From assembly GCA_038521625.1 (NCBI GenBank), contig JBCBKP010000035.1, forward strand, positions 1 through 32,033: a stretch of DNA of 32,033 nucleotides. The letters run 5' to 3'. A program made the translations under genes and the position numbers. The DNA is from JBCBKP01 sp038521625. GTDB lineage: Bacteria; Planctomycetota; Phycisphaerae; Phycisphaerales; UBA1924. Shown in pieces: positions 1 to 7,992 of the stretch. Each line of letters opens with the position of its first letter. Within the stretch, counting starts at the first letter, position 1. Under the pieces are notes generated by a model that was given only the letters and a program-made list of their open reading frames with translations, did no database searches and was not told the DNA's origin.

Positions 1-458
1 AGCGCGATCCCGCCAGCGTTCGTGTGCATCACGCCCAGCTCGACCTTCAGGATGTCCCCCCGCGCCCGCGCCCAACCGAGCAGCCTCGACAGCAGCGCCC
101 GCCCGAGACCGACGCCGCGGTAGCGCTCATGGATCATCATCGCCAGCGTTGTCACGTGCCGGCTCTTGCCCTTGCCCGGCGTCTGCAGCCCCGCGTAGCC
201 GACGATCTCGTCGTCGTCGAGCGCGACCAGCAGCAGCCCGGCGCTGCCCGGCTGGCCCTTCTCGATCTCCTTGGTCCAGCGCTCGCCGTCCCAGTCCTCG
301 CCCTCGGCGATCGACGTGAACTCGGTCGTCCGGCGCACCGCCGCGCCGAACCGCACGATCTCGTCGAGATCACTATCCCGGACCAGCCGAACGCGCAGCG
401 TCCCCCCGCCCCGGAGCGTCACCTCGAACGCCGACTCGAACTCCGACGCATCAGGCAA
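1..458 (-). CDS. GNAT-family N-acetyltransferase (3' end outside window)
   Basis: The protein probably transfers an acetyl group from acetyl-CoA to an amine; the substrate cannot be told. Reading the minus strand gives LRVRLVRDSDLDEIVRF (GNAT N-terminus), a central GYAGLQTP strand, and ERYRGVGLGRALLSRLL. The last contains the Q/R-x-x-G-x-G/A acetyl-CoA pyrophosphate loop. It is followed by VELGVMHTNAGGIA, the usual region before the 'ALYxxxGF' end, which lies beyond base 1. No ATG is available. I chose TTG at 458 because coding-like third-position G/C extends upstream that far; GTG at 422 is the alternative. The gene begins 23 bases after the stop of the phosphofructokinase and is probably co-transcribed with it. 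The family call is firm; the start and substrate are uncertain. Confidence 0.8.
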   Translation of the reverse strand, partial: MPDASEFESAFEVTLRGGGTLRVRLVRDSDLDEIVRFGAAVRRTTEFTSIAEGEDWDGERWTKEIEKGQPGSAGLLLVALDDDEIVGYAGLQTPGKGKSRHVTTLAMMIHERYRGVGLGRALLSRLLGWARARGDILKVELGVMHTNAGGIA

Positions 459-481
459 TGGCGTGTGCCCCCGTGCCTTCC

Positions 482-1708
482 TCAGGCCGTCTCGAACACC
501 GGCAGCTCGCCGACCAGCGGCGTGCAGTAGTCGATGAACGCCTGGCTCACGTCGTTGCCGCCCTCGAGGAACTCCTCCGGCATGTGCTTGGTCTTCGCCG
601 CGACTTCCGACAGCTCGATCCGGTCCAGCTCGCTCCGGTACTCCTCGCCGCCCCAGCCCCGACCCGTCCGCACGATCGCGACCGAGCCGTCGAGGTCGCC
701 GTCGGTCGCGAGCTTCGCCGCGTACCGACCCGCGCGCCGCGCCTCATCCGCGTCCACCGGCGAGCGGTCCGGATGGCACCGCTGGATGTACCCGAACGTG
801 TCCGCCCGCACCCGCGGCGACTTGCCCGTGATCGTCGCCAGCTTCGCCTTGAGCAGCCCGGCCAGCTGATCGCCGATCGCGCCCGAGCCCGAGAGCTGCA
901 CGTTGCCGTGCGCGTCGGTCTCGCCCTGGATCAGCATCGCGCCGATCGACTGCCCGTCCTTGTCGACGATGCCCTCGCTGACCGCGACCTGGCACCGCCC
1001 GTACTGGTCCATCGTCCGCGCCACGTCCTGTACGAACCGCTCGATGTCGAACGCCGCCTCCGGCACGTAGATCAGGTGCGGGCCGCCCGCCGGGCCCGAG
1101 CGGGCCAGCGCCGCCGACGCCGTCAGGAACCCCGCGTGCCGACCCATCACGACGTTGATCTTCACGCCCGGGATCGCCGCGTTGTCCAGCCCGTCGGCCA
1201 TGTGCGCCGTCGCGACGAACCGCGCCGCCGAGGCGAACCCCGGCGTGTGGTCGTTCTTCACCAGGTCGTTGTCGACCGTCTTCGGCACGTGGAAGCACCG
1301 CAGCTCGTAGCCGCGCTCGTTCGCCAGGTCGTTCACGATCCGGCACGTGTCCGAGCTGTCGTTGCCGCCGATATAAAAGAAGTACCGGATGTTGTGCTTC
1401 TCGCACGCGTCGAAGATCCGACCGCAGTAGAGCAGGTCCGGCTTGTCCCGCGTCGAGCCCAGCCCCGCCGAGGGCGTCCGCGCGATCGCGTCCAGCCGCG
1501 CCTGATCGTGCCCCGTCAGGTCAACAAGGTCGCCCGCCGTCAGGCCGCGCACACCGTGCCGCATGCCCAGCACGCGCCCGATCGAGTGCCCCGAGGTCCC
1601 CGCGCCCGCGGCACGCAGCCCCTCGACCACGCCGACCATCGACTCGTTGATCACCGCCGTCGGACCGCCGGCCTGCCCCACCACCGCGTTGCCCTCAACC
1701 AGACCCAT
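482..1708 (-). CDS. pfp: Pyrophosphate-dependent 6-phosphofructokinase
   Basis: Cytosolic glycolytic enzyme phosphorylating fructose 6-phosphate to fructose 1,6-bisphosphate, here probably with pyrophosphate and therefore reversible. The 408-residue protein shows GGPTAVIN (14-21, phosphoryl-donor loop), GGNDSSDT (114-121), PKTVDNDL (142-149, with the catalytic Asp region) and MGRHAG (188-193, sugar-phosphate binding). The Asp in GGND replaces the Gly of ATP-dependent enzymes (GGDGS), and the Lys of PKTVDND is the usual PPi-enzyme signature. From memory, GGND is normal in one PPi-PFK clade, so Asn is not evidence of inactivity. ATG at 1708 follows an AAAGGAG ribosome-binding site (1715-1721). 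A GNAT gene follows. The donor is inferred from motifs; an ATP enzyme is unlikely but not excluded. Confidence 0.92.
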   Translation of the reverse strand: MGLVEGNAVVGQAGGPTAVINESMVGVVEGLRAAGAGTSGHSIGRVLGMRHGVRGLTAGDLVDLTGHDQARLDAIARTPSAGLGSTRDKPDLLYCGRIFDACEKHNIRYFFYIGGNDSSDTCRIVNDLANERGYELRCFHVPKTVDNDLVKNDHTPGFASAARFVATAHMADGLDNAAIPGVKINVVMGRHAGFLTASAALARSGPAGGPHLIYVPEAAFDIERFVQDVARTMDQYGRCQVAVSEGIVDKDGQSIGAMLIQGETDAHGNVQLSGSGAIGDQLAGLLKAKLATITGKSPRVRADTFGYIQRCHPDRSPVDADEARRAGRYAAKLATDGDLDGSVAIVRTGRGWGGEEYRSELDRIELSEVAAKTKHMPEEFLEGGNDVSQAFIDYCTPLVGELPVFETA

Positions 1709-1792
1709 CCCGGGCTCCTTTCCTCATCCCGGCCGCCAACACCCAAGACCGGTGCCACAGCCTAGCTGCGATCCGGATCGCGCCGATTCCCA

Positions 1793-1855
1793 GTCCCAAG
1801 TCCCCGGTCCCATGTCCCATGTCCCAAGTCCCAAGTCCCAAGTCCCAAGTCCCCC
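1793..1855. repeat. Heptamer tandem repeat (GTCCCAA/T type), nine units
   Basis: Nine consecutive 7-base units with consensus GTCCCAA run without interruption. Units 1 and 5-8 are GTCCCAA, units 3 and 4 are GTCCCAT, and units 2 and 9 end in CCG or CCC. The array lies in the 190-base gap between the divergently transcribed phosphofructokinase and amidohydrolase genes, so it separates their promoters. It is a simple-sequence tract likely to vary in copy number. Confidence 0.9.
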
Positions 1856-1898
1856 ATCCCCCTCTGGACTCCCCCAGCCTTCTGATACCCTCGTCCCC

Positions 1899-4800
1899 AT
1901 GAAGACCACGAAACGGGCCGCGCTCGCGGCCATCGCCGCGCTCGTCGGCACGACCCACGCCCTCCAGCCCACCTCCGACTCCCCCCTCGACCCGCCCCCC
2001 AACGGGCCCAAGAGCGCCGAGGTCAACCACCACATCCTCTACGGCGCCACCGTCCACACCGCCCCCGGACGCACCCTCGAGAACGCCGTCGTCGAGATCC
2101 GCGACGGCGTCATCCTCACCGCCCGCGAGCTCCGCCGCGGCGAGCAGCCCCCGACCCAGCGCGACACGCCCGCTCGGCTCCACGACCTCACCGGCGAGTT
2201 CATCTACGCCGGCTTCATCGACCCCTTCGTCGAGGTCAGCGCGCCCAAGCCCGACAAGGACGAGCCCGGCGTCCACTACAACGCCCTCATCACCCCGCAG
2301 CGCAGCGCACTCGACGGCGACGGCCTCAGCGAGTCCAAGGCCTCCGCCCACCGCAAGCTCGGCTTCGTCGCCGCGAACATCGTCCCCGACGGCGGCATCT
2401 TCGCCGGCACGAACGCCGTCGTCTCCCTCGCCGAGGCGCCGGGCGACACCTCGGCCGCCTTCGAACGCGTCTACCTCGACGGCCGCGGCAACACGGGCTG
2501 GCACGTCATGAACTTCGAGACCGCCGGCTTCGGCGGCGGCTACCCGACCAGCCACCCCGGCGTCGTCGCCGTCATGCGCCAGACCCTGCTCGACGCCGCC
2601 TGGCAGTCCGGCTTCCGCACCGGCGCGCCCAACGCGCTGACCCCGCTCGAGGATCAGGCCGCCCGCCTGCTGATCAACATCGGCAACGAGCACGAGCTCT
2701 TCCTCGCCCACGACGTCGCCACCGAGATGGACCGCAGCGCCGCCTTCGTCGGCAACGGCGCCAGCTACCAGTGGATCGACCCGGTCGCCGGCATGGGCCG
2801 ACCGATGATCGTCCCGCTCGCCTTCGCGACCAAGCCCGACGTCTCGACCATCGCGGCCGCCGAGGGCACCGAGCTCGCCTCCATGATGGCCTGGGAGCAG
2901 TCGCCCGCCAACGCCGCACGCCTCATCGAGGCCGGCGTCGACATCGCGCTCACCGCGACCAAGCTGCCCAAGGGCCAGACCTTCAAGAAGAACCTGCTCT
3001 CGGCCGTCGAGCACGGCCTCGAGAAGGACCGCGCCCTCGCCGCCCTGACCGTGACCCCGGCCCAGCTCCTGGGCGTCGCCGGCCAGCTCGGCGCCGTCGA
3101 GCCCGGCAAGCGGGCCTCGATCATCGTCGCCTCCGGCGACATCTTCGAGAAGGACACCAAGATCTACGACCTCTGGATCGACGGCCGGCCCCACAAACTC
3201 AACGACCGGCCCGAGGGCGAGGACGCGGACGCCGACGACCCGGCGCTCGCGAAGAAGACACGCTTCAACGGGAACTGGGAGATCACCGCCCCGGCGCTCG
3301 GGATGACCGTCGCCATGAAAGTCGACGGCAACAACGTCACCGTCCGCCCCAGCGGCGCCGAGGACATCAAGGTCGACGGGGTCAAGAAGACCGCCACGTC
3401 GCTCCGCTTCCTCGTCCCCGAGACCGCCGGCTCCGGCCTCCACCAGGCCATCCTCGAACGCCGCGCCGACGGCTCGCTCCACGGCCACGCACGCTGGTTC
3501 GACGGCTCCGAGACCGTCGAGATCTTCGCCGCCAAGCTCTCCGACCTCGCCGCCGCAGACGACGCCGAGGACGAAGCAGCGGACGAGGCCTCGCCGGCGC
3601 AGGCCGACGACTCAGATGATTCCATCACCGAGGTCGCCGACCACCCCGGCTACCCCTTTGGCCCCTATGCCATCAAGCAGCCGCCGGCCCAGGACGACCT
3701 GGTCATCACCGGCGCCACCCTCTGGACCATGGCGGGCGAGGGCACCATCGAGAACGGCACGCTCGTCATCCAGGGCGGCAAGGTCCGCTACGCCGGCCCG
3801 GCCCGAGGCGCGCCGCGACTGCCCGCCGCGACCCGGATCGACGCGACCGGCAAGCACATCACACCTGGCCTGATCGACGCCCACTCCCACACCGGGCTCT
3901 TCCGACTCGGCGTCAACGAGGGCGGCCAGGCCGTCACCAGCGAGGTCCGCATCTCCGACTCGCTCACCCCGGGCGACGCCAACTTCTACCGCCAGCTCGC
4001 CTCCGGCGTCACCACGGTCCTCAGCCTCCACGGCTCGGCCAACCCCATCGGCGGCCAGAGCGCCACCCACAAGATCCGCTGGGGAAGCCGCACGCCCCAG
4101 GAGATGCGCCTCGAGGACGCGTACCTCGGCATCAAGTTCGCCCTCGGCGAGAACGTCAAGCGCAGCCGCGGCAACCGCACCCAGACCCGCTACCCCGCCA
4201 GCCGCATGGGCGTCGAAACCATCATCCGCGACCGCTTCCAGGCCGCCCGCGAGTACCAGCGCGAGTGGAACGGGCTCTACCAAGACAACCGGCGCAGCCT
4301 CCGCGGCCTGCCCGCGCCCTTCACCGACGAGGCAATGGAGCGCCCGACCGGCTACTTCGCGGAGCTCGCACGACGCCTGCCCGACGGCGTCACCGTCCCG
4401 CGCCGCGATCTCGAGCTCGAAGCCGTCGCCGAGATCCTCCGCGGCGAGCGCCTCATCCACTGCCACTCCTACCGCCAGGACGAGATCCTCATGCTCGCCC
4501 GCATCGCGCAGGACTTCGGCTTCCAGATCGGCACCTACCAGCACGCCCTCGAGGTCTACAAGGTCGCCGAGGTCGTCATGGAGGTCGCCCGCGGCGCCAG
4601 CATGTTCGCCGACTGGTGGGCCTTCAAGATGGAGGTCCAGGACGCCATCCCCTACTCCGGACCGCTCCAGATCGAGCTCGGCCTGAACACCAGCTACAAC
4701 TCCGACTCGAACGACCTCGCGCGACGTCTCAACCTCGAGGCCGCCAAGGCGCTCAAGTACGCCCGCCGCGACGACAACGGCGACCCGCGCGTCACCCCCG

Positions 4801-5276
4801 AGCAGGCCCTCGCCGTCGTCACCATCAACCCCGCCTACCAGCTGGGCGTCGACGACCGCATCGGCTCGCTCGAGCGGGGCAAGGACGCCGACTTCGTCAT
4901 CTGGTCCGGCCCGCCGATGAGCACCCTCAGCGCCACCGAGGCGACCTACATCGACGGCCGGCGCTACTTCTCCATCGAGGACGACCTCGCCCACCGCCAG
5001 AACATCGCTGCCGAACGCGCCCGCCTGATCGCCAAGATCGAGGGCATCGAGGACGACGACGAGGAGACCGACGACGAGGTCGCCGACGCCCGGACCGCCG
5101 ACGAAGAAGCCGGCGAGCTCCGCCTCAGCCTCCGCGACCGCGCGCTCGCACGCTTCATCATGGAGTCCACCGCCCGCGGCATCGACCCGCGCAACGGCCA
5201 CCCCGGCGACTGCGGCTGCATGCTCATCCACCACGCGCTCTACTTCGAGCTCACCGACCAATTCAACGACAACTAA
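1899..5276 (+). CDS. Secreted two-domain amidohydrolase (imidazolonepropionase-like)
   Basis: A 1125-residue exported protein made of two amidohydrolase-superfamily units. A signal peptide (MKTTKRAALAAIAALVGTTHA) is followed by a first unit (about 35-440) that keeps the fold signature but has FIDPFVEV near residue 102 in place of the metal-binding HxH. A beta-rich, lipocalin-like stretch (about 455-545) links to the second unit (about 590-1000). That unit has GLIDAHSHTG (His662, His664), IHCHS (854-856), TYQHALEV (His882) and NSDSND, the expected ligand positions for a hydrolase acting on cyclic amides or peptides. An acidic segment and a C-terminal GDCGCMLIHH tail follow. The ATG at 1899 begins the signal peptide; no clear ribosome-binding site is seen. 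A degenerate paralogue follows 25 bases downstream. Substrate unknown; periplasmic location inferred. Confidence 0.88.
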   Translation: MKTTKRAALAAIAALVGTTHALQPTSDSPLDPPPNGPKSAEVNHHILYGATVHTAPGRTLENAVVEIRDGVILTARELRRGEQPPTQRDTPARLHDLTGEFIYAGFIDPFVEVSAPKPDKDEPGVHYNALITPQRSALDGDGLSESKASAHRKLGFVAANIVPDGGIFAGTNAVVSLAEAPGDTSAAFERVYLDGRGNTGWHVMNFETAGFGGGYPTSHPGVVAVMRQTLLDAAWQSGFRTGAPNALTPLEDQAARLLINIGNEHELFLAHDVATEMDRSAAFVGNGASYQWIDPVAGMGRPMIVPLAFATKPDVSTIAAAEGTELASMMAWEQSPANAARLIEAGVDIALTATKLPKGQTFKKNLLSAVEHGLEKDRALAALTVTPAQLLGVAGQLGAVEPGKRASIIVASGDIFEKDTKIYDLWIDGRPHKLNDRPEGEDADADDPALAKKTRFNGNWEITAPALGMTVAMKVDGNNVTVRPSGAEDIKVDGVKKTATSLRFLVPETAGSGLHQAILERRADGSLHGHARWFDGSETVEIFAAKLSDLAAADDAEDEAADEASPAQADDSDDSITEVADHPGYPFGPYAIKQPPAQDDLVITGATLWTMAGEGTIENGTLVIQGGKVRYAGPARGAPRLPAATRIDATGKHITPGLIDAHSHTGLFRLGVNEGGQAVTSEVRISDSLTPGDANFYRQLASGVTTVLSLHGSANPIGGQSATHKIRWGSRTPQEMRLEDAYLGIKFALGENVKRSRGNRTQTRYPASRMGVETIIRDRFQAAREYQREWNGLYQDNRRSLRGLPAPFTDEAMERPTGYFAELARRLPDGVTVPRRDLELEAVAEILRGERLIHCHSYRQDEILMLARIAQDFGFQIGTYQHALEVYKVAEVVMEVARGASMFADWWAFKMEVQDAIPYSGPLQIELGLNTSYNSDSNDLARRLNLEAAKALKYARRDDNGDPRVTPEQALAVVTINPAYQLGVDDRIGSLERGKDADFVIWSGPPMSTLSATEATYIDGRRYFSIEDDLAHRQNIAAERARLIAKIEGIEDDDEETDDEVADARTADEEAGELRLSLRDRALARFIMESTARGIDPRNGHPGDCGCMLIHHALYFELTDQFNDN

Positions 5277-5301
5277 CGAGCGCACGAAAGGAACCAGACC
5301 C

Positions 5302-6666
5302 ATGAAGACCCTGATCAAAGCCGCAGCGCTCGCCCTCGCCACCCTGACCGCCGGCGCCCAGGACCTGACCCACAAGGCCCCGCCGCAGACGACCCCGATC
5401 GTCCTCACCGGCGCCACCGTCCACACCGTCTCGGGCGAGACCATCCCCAACGGGGCCGTCGCGTTCCGCGACGGACGCCTCGAGTACGTCGGCCCGGCCC
5501 GCGCCGGCTGGCAACGCATTTACAACGTCATCGAGCTGCCCGCGGACCGCCACGTCTACCCCGGCATGTTCGCCAGCGCGACCTCGCTCGGCCTGACCGA
5601 GATCAGCTCGGTCCGCGACACCATCGACACCCGCGAGCTGAACGAATTCAGCCCCGAGGTCCGGTCGGTCGCCGCGGTCAACCCAGACTCGACCCTCATC
5701 CCCGTCGCCCGCTCCAACGGCATCCTTCTCGCCGGGGTGTTCCCGACCGGCGGCGTCCTCCAGGGCCGCGCCGGCGTCATCCGCATGGACGGCTGGACCA
5801 ACGAGGGCATGACCGTCGAGCCCTACGCCGGGCTCGTCCTCGACTGGCCGCGCATGAGGCCCGTCACCGCGTGGTGGATGACCCAGTCCAAGAGCGAGCA
5901 GCAGAAGCGCATCGACGAGAACCTCGCCGAGATCGACGCCTTCTTCAGCGAGGCCGAGGACTACCGCGCCGCCCGCGAGGCCGACGAGACGCTCGCCGAG
6001 GACCTCCGCTACGAGGCCGTCCTCCCCGCCCTGCCCCGGTCCTCGGGCGCCGAGGACCAGCGCCCGCTGATGATCCAGGCCAACGACCTCGACGAGATCA
6101 CCGCCGCGGTCGAGTGGGCGGTCCGGCGCGGCCTGCGCCCGATCATCGTCGGCGGCGCCGAGGCCCACCTCGCGACCGGCCTGCTGAGCCGGCACGACGT
6201 CCCGGTCGTCCTCCGCGGGCTGCATAGCTTCCCGCGCCGCTCCGACGCCGCCTACGACGAGTCCTACACCCAGCCGGCGCGACTGCTCGAGGCCGGCATC
6301 ACGTTCGCCATCGACAGCTCCGAGGAGACCGGCCACGTCCGCGGCCTGCCCTACGAGGCCGCGATGGCCGCCCGCCACGGCGCCGTCATGGCCGCCCGCG
6401 GCGAGCCCGGCTTCACGCCCCAGGACGCCGTCCGCGCCATCACGCTCGGGCCGGCGGAGATCTTCGGCGTCGCCGATTCCTACGGTTCGCTGGAGCGCGG
6501 CAAATCCGCGACGCTGATCGTGACCGACGGGCCGATCCTCGAGATCCCGACGCAGGTGCTGCACGCCTTCATCGACGGGCGCGAGATCGACCTGTCCAAC
6601 AAGCAGACCAAGCTGCGCGACAAATACGTCGACAAGTACCGGCAGCTCAACATGCTGGACGACTGA
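5302..6666 (+). CDS. Secreted amidohydrolase-like protein with degenerate metal site
   Basis: A 454-residue exported protein starting MKTLIKAAALALATLTAGAQ, a signal peptide, after a good ribosome-binding site (GAAAGGA just before 5293). It has the family beginning (TGATVHTVSGETIPNGAV) and the family end (ITLGPAEIFGVADSYGSLERGKSATLIV). The HxH that should follow the 'PG' turn reads YPGMFASATSLGL, and no HxxH-type pair replaces it. It resembles the first, also degenerate, half of the preceding protein more than the active second half. The two genes form one operon and the products may form a complex in which this protein is structural or binds ligand. That role is inference. A hairpin at 6676-6705 closes the operon. 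Confidence 0.85.
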   Translation: MKTLIKAAALALATLTAGAQDLTHKAPPQTTPIVLTGATVHTVSGETIPNGAVAFRDGRLEYVGPARAGWQRIYNVIELPADRHVYPGMFASATSLGLTEISSVRDTIDTRELNEFSPEVRSVAAVNPDSTLIPVARSNGILLAGVFPTGGVLQGRAGVIRMDGWTNEGMTVEPYAGLVLDWPRMRPVTAWWMTQSKSEQQKRIDENLAEIDAFFSEAEDYRAAREADETLAEDLRYEAVLPALPRSSGAEDQRPLMIQANDLDEITAAVEWAVRRGLRPIIVGGAEAHLATGLLSRHDVPVVLRGLHSFPRRSDAAYDESYTQPARLLEAGITFAIDSSEETGHVRGLPYEAAMAARHGAVMAARGEPGFTPQDAVRAITLGPAEIFGVADSYGSLERGKSATLIVTDGPILEIPTQVLHAFIDGREIDLSNKQTKLRDKYVDKYRQLNMLDD

Positions 6667-6675
6667 GACACCGTC

Positions 6676-6705
6676 CGCTCGCCGGGCGGGAACGCCCCGC
6701 GAGCG
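6676..6705. terminator. Strong hairpin between convergent genes
   Basis: CGCTCGC (6676-6682) pairs with GCGAGCG (6699-6705), and GGGCG pairs with CGCCC inside it around a GGAA loop, with one C-C mismatch between the two stems. It sits in the 40-base gap between the convergent amidohydrolase-like and lipoprotein genes and can serve both. There is no T-run. Confidence 0.6.
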
Positions 6706-6706
6706 C

Positions 6707-7249
6707 TTAGCCGTCCTGGACCTCGGCGCGGAGCACGTAGCGGTTGCGGAGGCTCGAGGGGTCGCCGTCCGGCCCCGTTGTGTCGAAGGTGACGCCGAGC
6801 TCGACGAAGCCGGACTCGCCGCCGGGGCCGTGGCCGCTCAGCGCCGCGACGACCTCGCCCGAGAGCTGGCCCAGGCGGACGCGGTAGGTCTGGGTGGCGG
6901 TATCGAAGTACCGCGAGTTCACCGCGGGATCCGCGAGATCGACGTCCCAGCTCAGGGCGTTGCGAAGCTCGCGCCCGCTGGGGGTGATCGGCACCAGGGC
7001 GACGACGCGCAGGCGCCCGGGGGCCTTGAGCGGGTCGCGGAAGGCGTCGAGGAGCTCGAAGTGCAGCACGACGACGGGCTCGCCGGCCTCGGTCGTGTCG
7101 AAGTGCGTCAGCGGGTAGACGCGGATCTCCTCGACCGGGAAGGCCGGCACGAGGACGCGATCGCCGCCCGCGGACTGGCCGCCCGCGCGCGGCACCGACT
7201 CGCACCCGCCGCACACGCACAGACCGAGAATCGCCGCCGCTCGCCGCAC
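6707..7249 (-). CDS. Putative lipoprotein at the end of the capsid operon
   Basis: A 180-residue protein of no family I recognise. It begins with a short hydrophobic leader, MRRAAAILGLCVCGGCES, whose CGGC sequence can act as a lipobox with Cys16 as the lipidated residue. The rest is soluble and beta-rich by eye (VVVLHFELLDAF, VRLGQLSGEVV, GFVELGVTFDTTG), ending NRYVLRAEVQDG. The start codon is GTG, 9 bases after the stop of the upstream coiled-coil gene, so it appears to be the last gene of the transcript that begins with the portal gene. It could be a planctomycete housekeeping lipoprotein that merely follows the phage-like genes. Function unknown. Confidence 0.65.
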   Translation of the reverse strand: MRRAAAILGLCVCGGCESVPRAGGQSAGGDRVLVPAFPVEEIRVYPLTHFDTTEAGEPVVVLHFELLDAFRDPLKAPGRLRVVALVPITPSGRELRNALSWDVDLADPAVNSRYFDTATQTYRVRLGQLSGEVVAALSGHGPGGESGFVELGVTFDTTGPDGDPSSLRNRYVLRAEVQDG

Positions 7250-7258
7250 GCCGTGAGT

Positions 7259-7591
7259 CTACGACGGCTCGCGGGCCGGCTCCTCGACGCGGCGTCTCGC
7301 CTTCTCGGCCGGATGCCGGATCGTGGGTTGGTCGAGCTTCCCGGCGAGCATCTCGATCGCCCCGCTCAGACGGCGATGGCCCGCCTCGAGCATCGTGACC
7401 GCCCGCGTGCTGTCGCGAAGCGCGCCGAGCAGCACATCGAGCTCGCGTCGCTCGCGCTCGAGCCGCGCGTGCGACTCGTCGAGCATCCGCTCGCGCTTCG
7501 CCGCGAGCCGGCGCTCCACGAGCCACATCGCCCCGACCAGCCCCGCGACGCCCGATTGCGCCAGCATGGAGATCGCCTCGGCCTCGAGCAT
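7259..7591 (-). CDS. Small membrane-anchored coiled-coil protein
   Basis: A 110-residue protein with a single N-terminal hydrophobic segment (about 5-24, ISMLAQSGVAGLVGAMWLVE). A long charged helix follows, rich in Glu, Arg and Leu with heptad spacing (about 25-95), and then a basic tail. ATG at 7591 has an AAGGGGG sequence upstream and begins 11 bases after the preceding stop. The layout (one membrane helix, then coiled coil) resembles the small membrane proteins found after phage structural genes, such as holin- or spanin-like proteins, but there is no specific motif. Function unknown; a role at the cell membrane for the capsid operon is inference. Confidence 0.6.
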   Translation of the reverse strand: MLEAEAISMLAQSGVAGLVGAMWLVERRLAAKRERMLDESHARLERERRELDVLLGALRDSTRAVTMLEAGHRRLSGAIEMLAGKLDQPTIRHPAEKARRRVEEPAREPS

Positions 7592-7602
7592 CGACGACCC
7601 CC

Positions 7603-7992
7603 TTACGGCGTCGGCCCCGCCAGCCGGCGGAACCGCGCCTCGTACGACAGCGAGAACACCCGCCCGCGGTCGATGCGCGGGCCTTCCTCGAACCGGTAGA
7701 GCCGCATCCCGGAGTGGCTCACGCCCGCGGTGTCCACCAGCGTGCCGGTCGAGGTCGCGTAGGCCGACTCGGCCGCGATCGCCTCGCGCAGCGCAAGCAG
7801 GCCGGCGAGGTCCGGCGCGACGAGGCGCCCGAAGACGGCGACCTCGAACTCCAGGTCACCGACCGAGTCGCTGCCGCGCGCCGACGGATCGGTCAGCAGG
7901 ACCGCCCAGGGCACGACGAGCTGGCCGCGCCGGGCGAAGACCATGCGGTGCGGTCCGGAGCCGAAGAGGTCCTTCGATCGGAACGAGCTCAC
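7603..7992 (-). CDS. Phage-type small structural protein (tail-completion position)
   Basis: A 129-residue protein, third gene after the major capsid gene. I do not recognise its family by sequence. It contains RGQLVVPWAVLLTDP, an acidic strand DLEFEVAVFG, a helix rich in Ala and Leu, and a C-terminus FSLSYEARFRRL. Size and place match the tail-completion/neck protein of tailed phages. The start is GTG at 7992, set by a perfect GGAGG six bases upstream and by a GTGA overlap with the stop of the previous gene; the open frame extends further upstream but that part has shadow-type composition. Confidence is good that it is a gene, and low for the neck role. Confidence 0.65.
   Translation of the reverse strand: MSSFRSKDLFGSGPHRMVFARRGQLVVPWAVLLTDPSARGSDSVGDLEFEVAVFGRLVAPDLAGLLALREAIAAESAYATSTGTLVDTAGVSHSGMRLYRFEEGPRIDRGRVFSLSYEARFRRLAGPTP

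Noticed and set aside
458..1765. Long plus-strand open frame opposite the phosphofructokinase gene
   Set aside because: It is Arg/Val/His-rich with no family motif and is the complement shadow of a clear PFK; GC-rich codons keep such frames open.
1793..1855. Heptamer array considered as a CRISPR or iteron origin
   Set aside because: Units are directly adjacent with no spacers and there are no cas or replication-initiator genes nearby.
1695..5519. Two long minus-strand open frames (about 600 residues each) opposite the amidohydrolase genes
   Set aside because: Low-complexity Gly/Val/Asp/Glu composition and no motifs, whereas the plus strand has signal peptides and metal-binding motifs.
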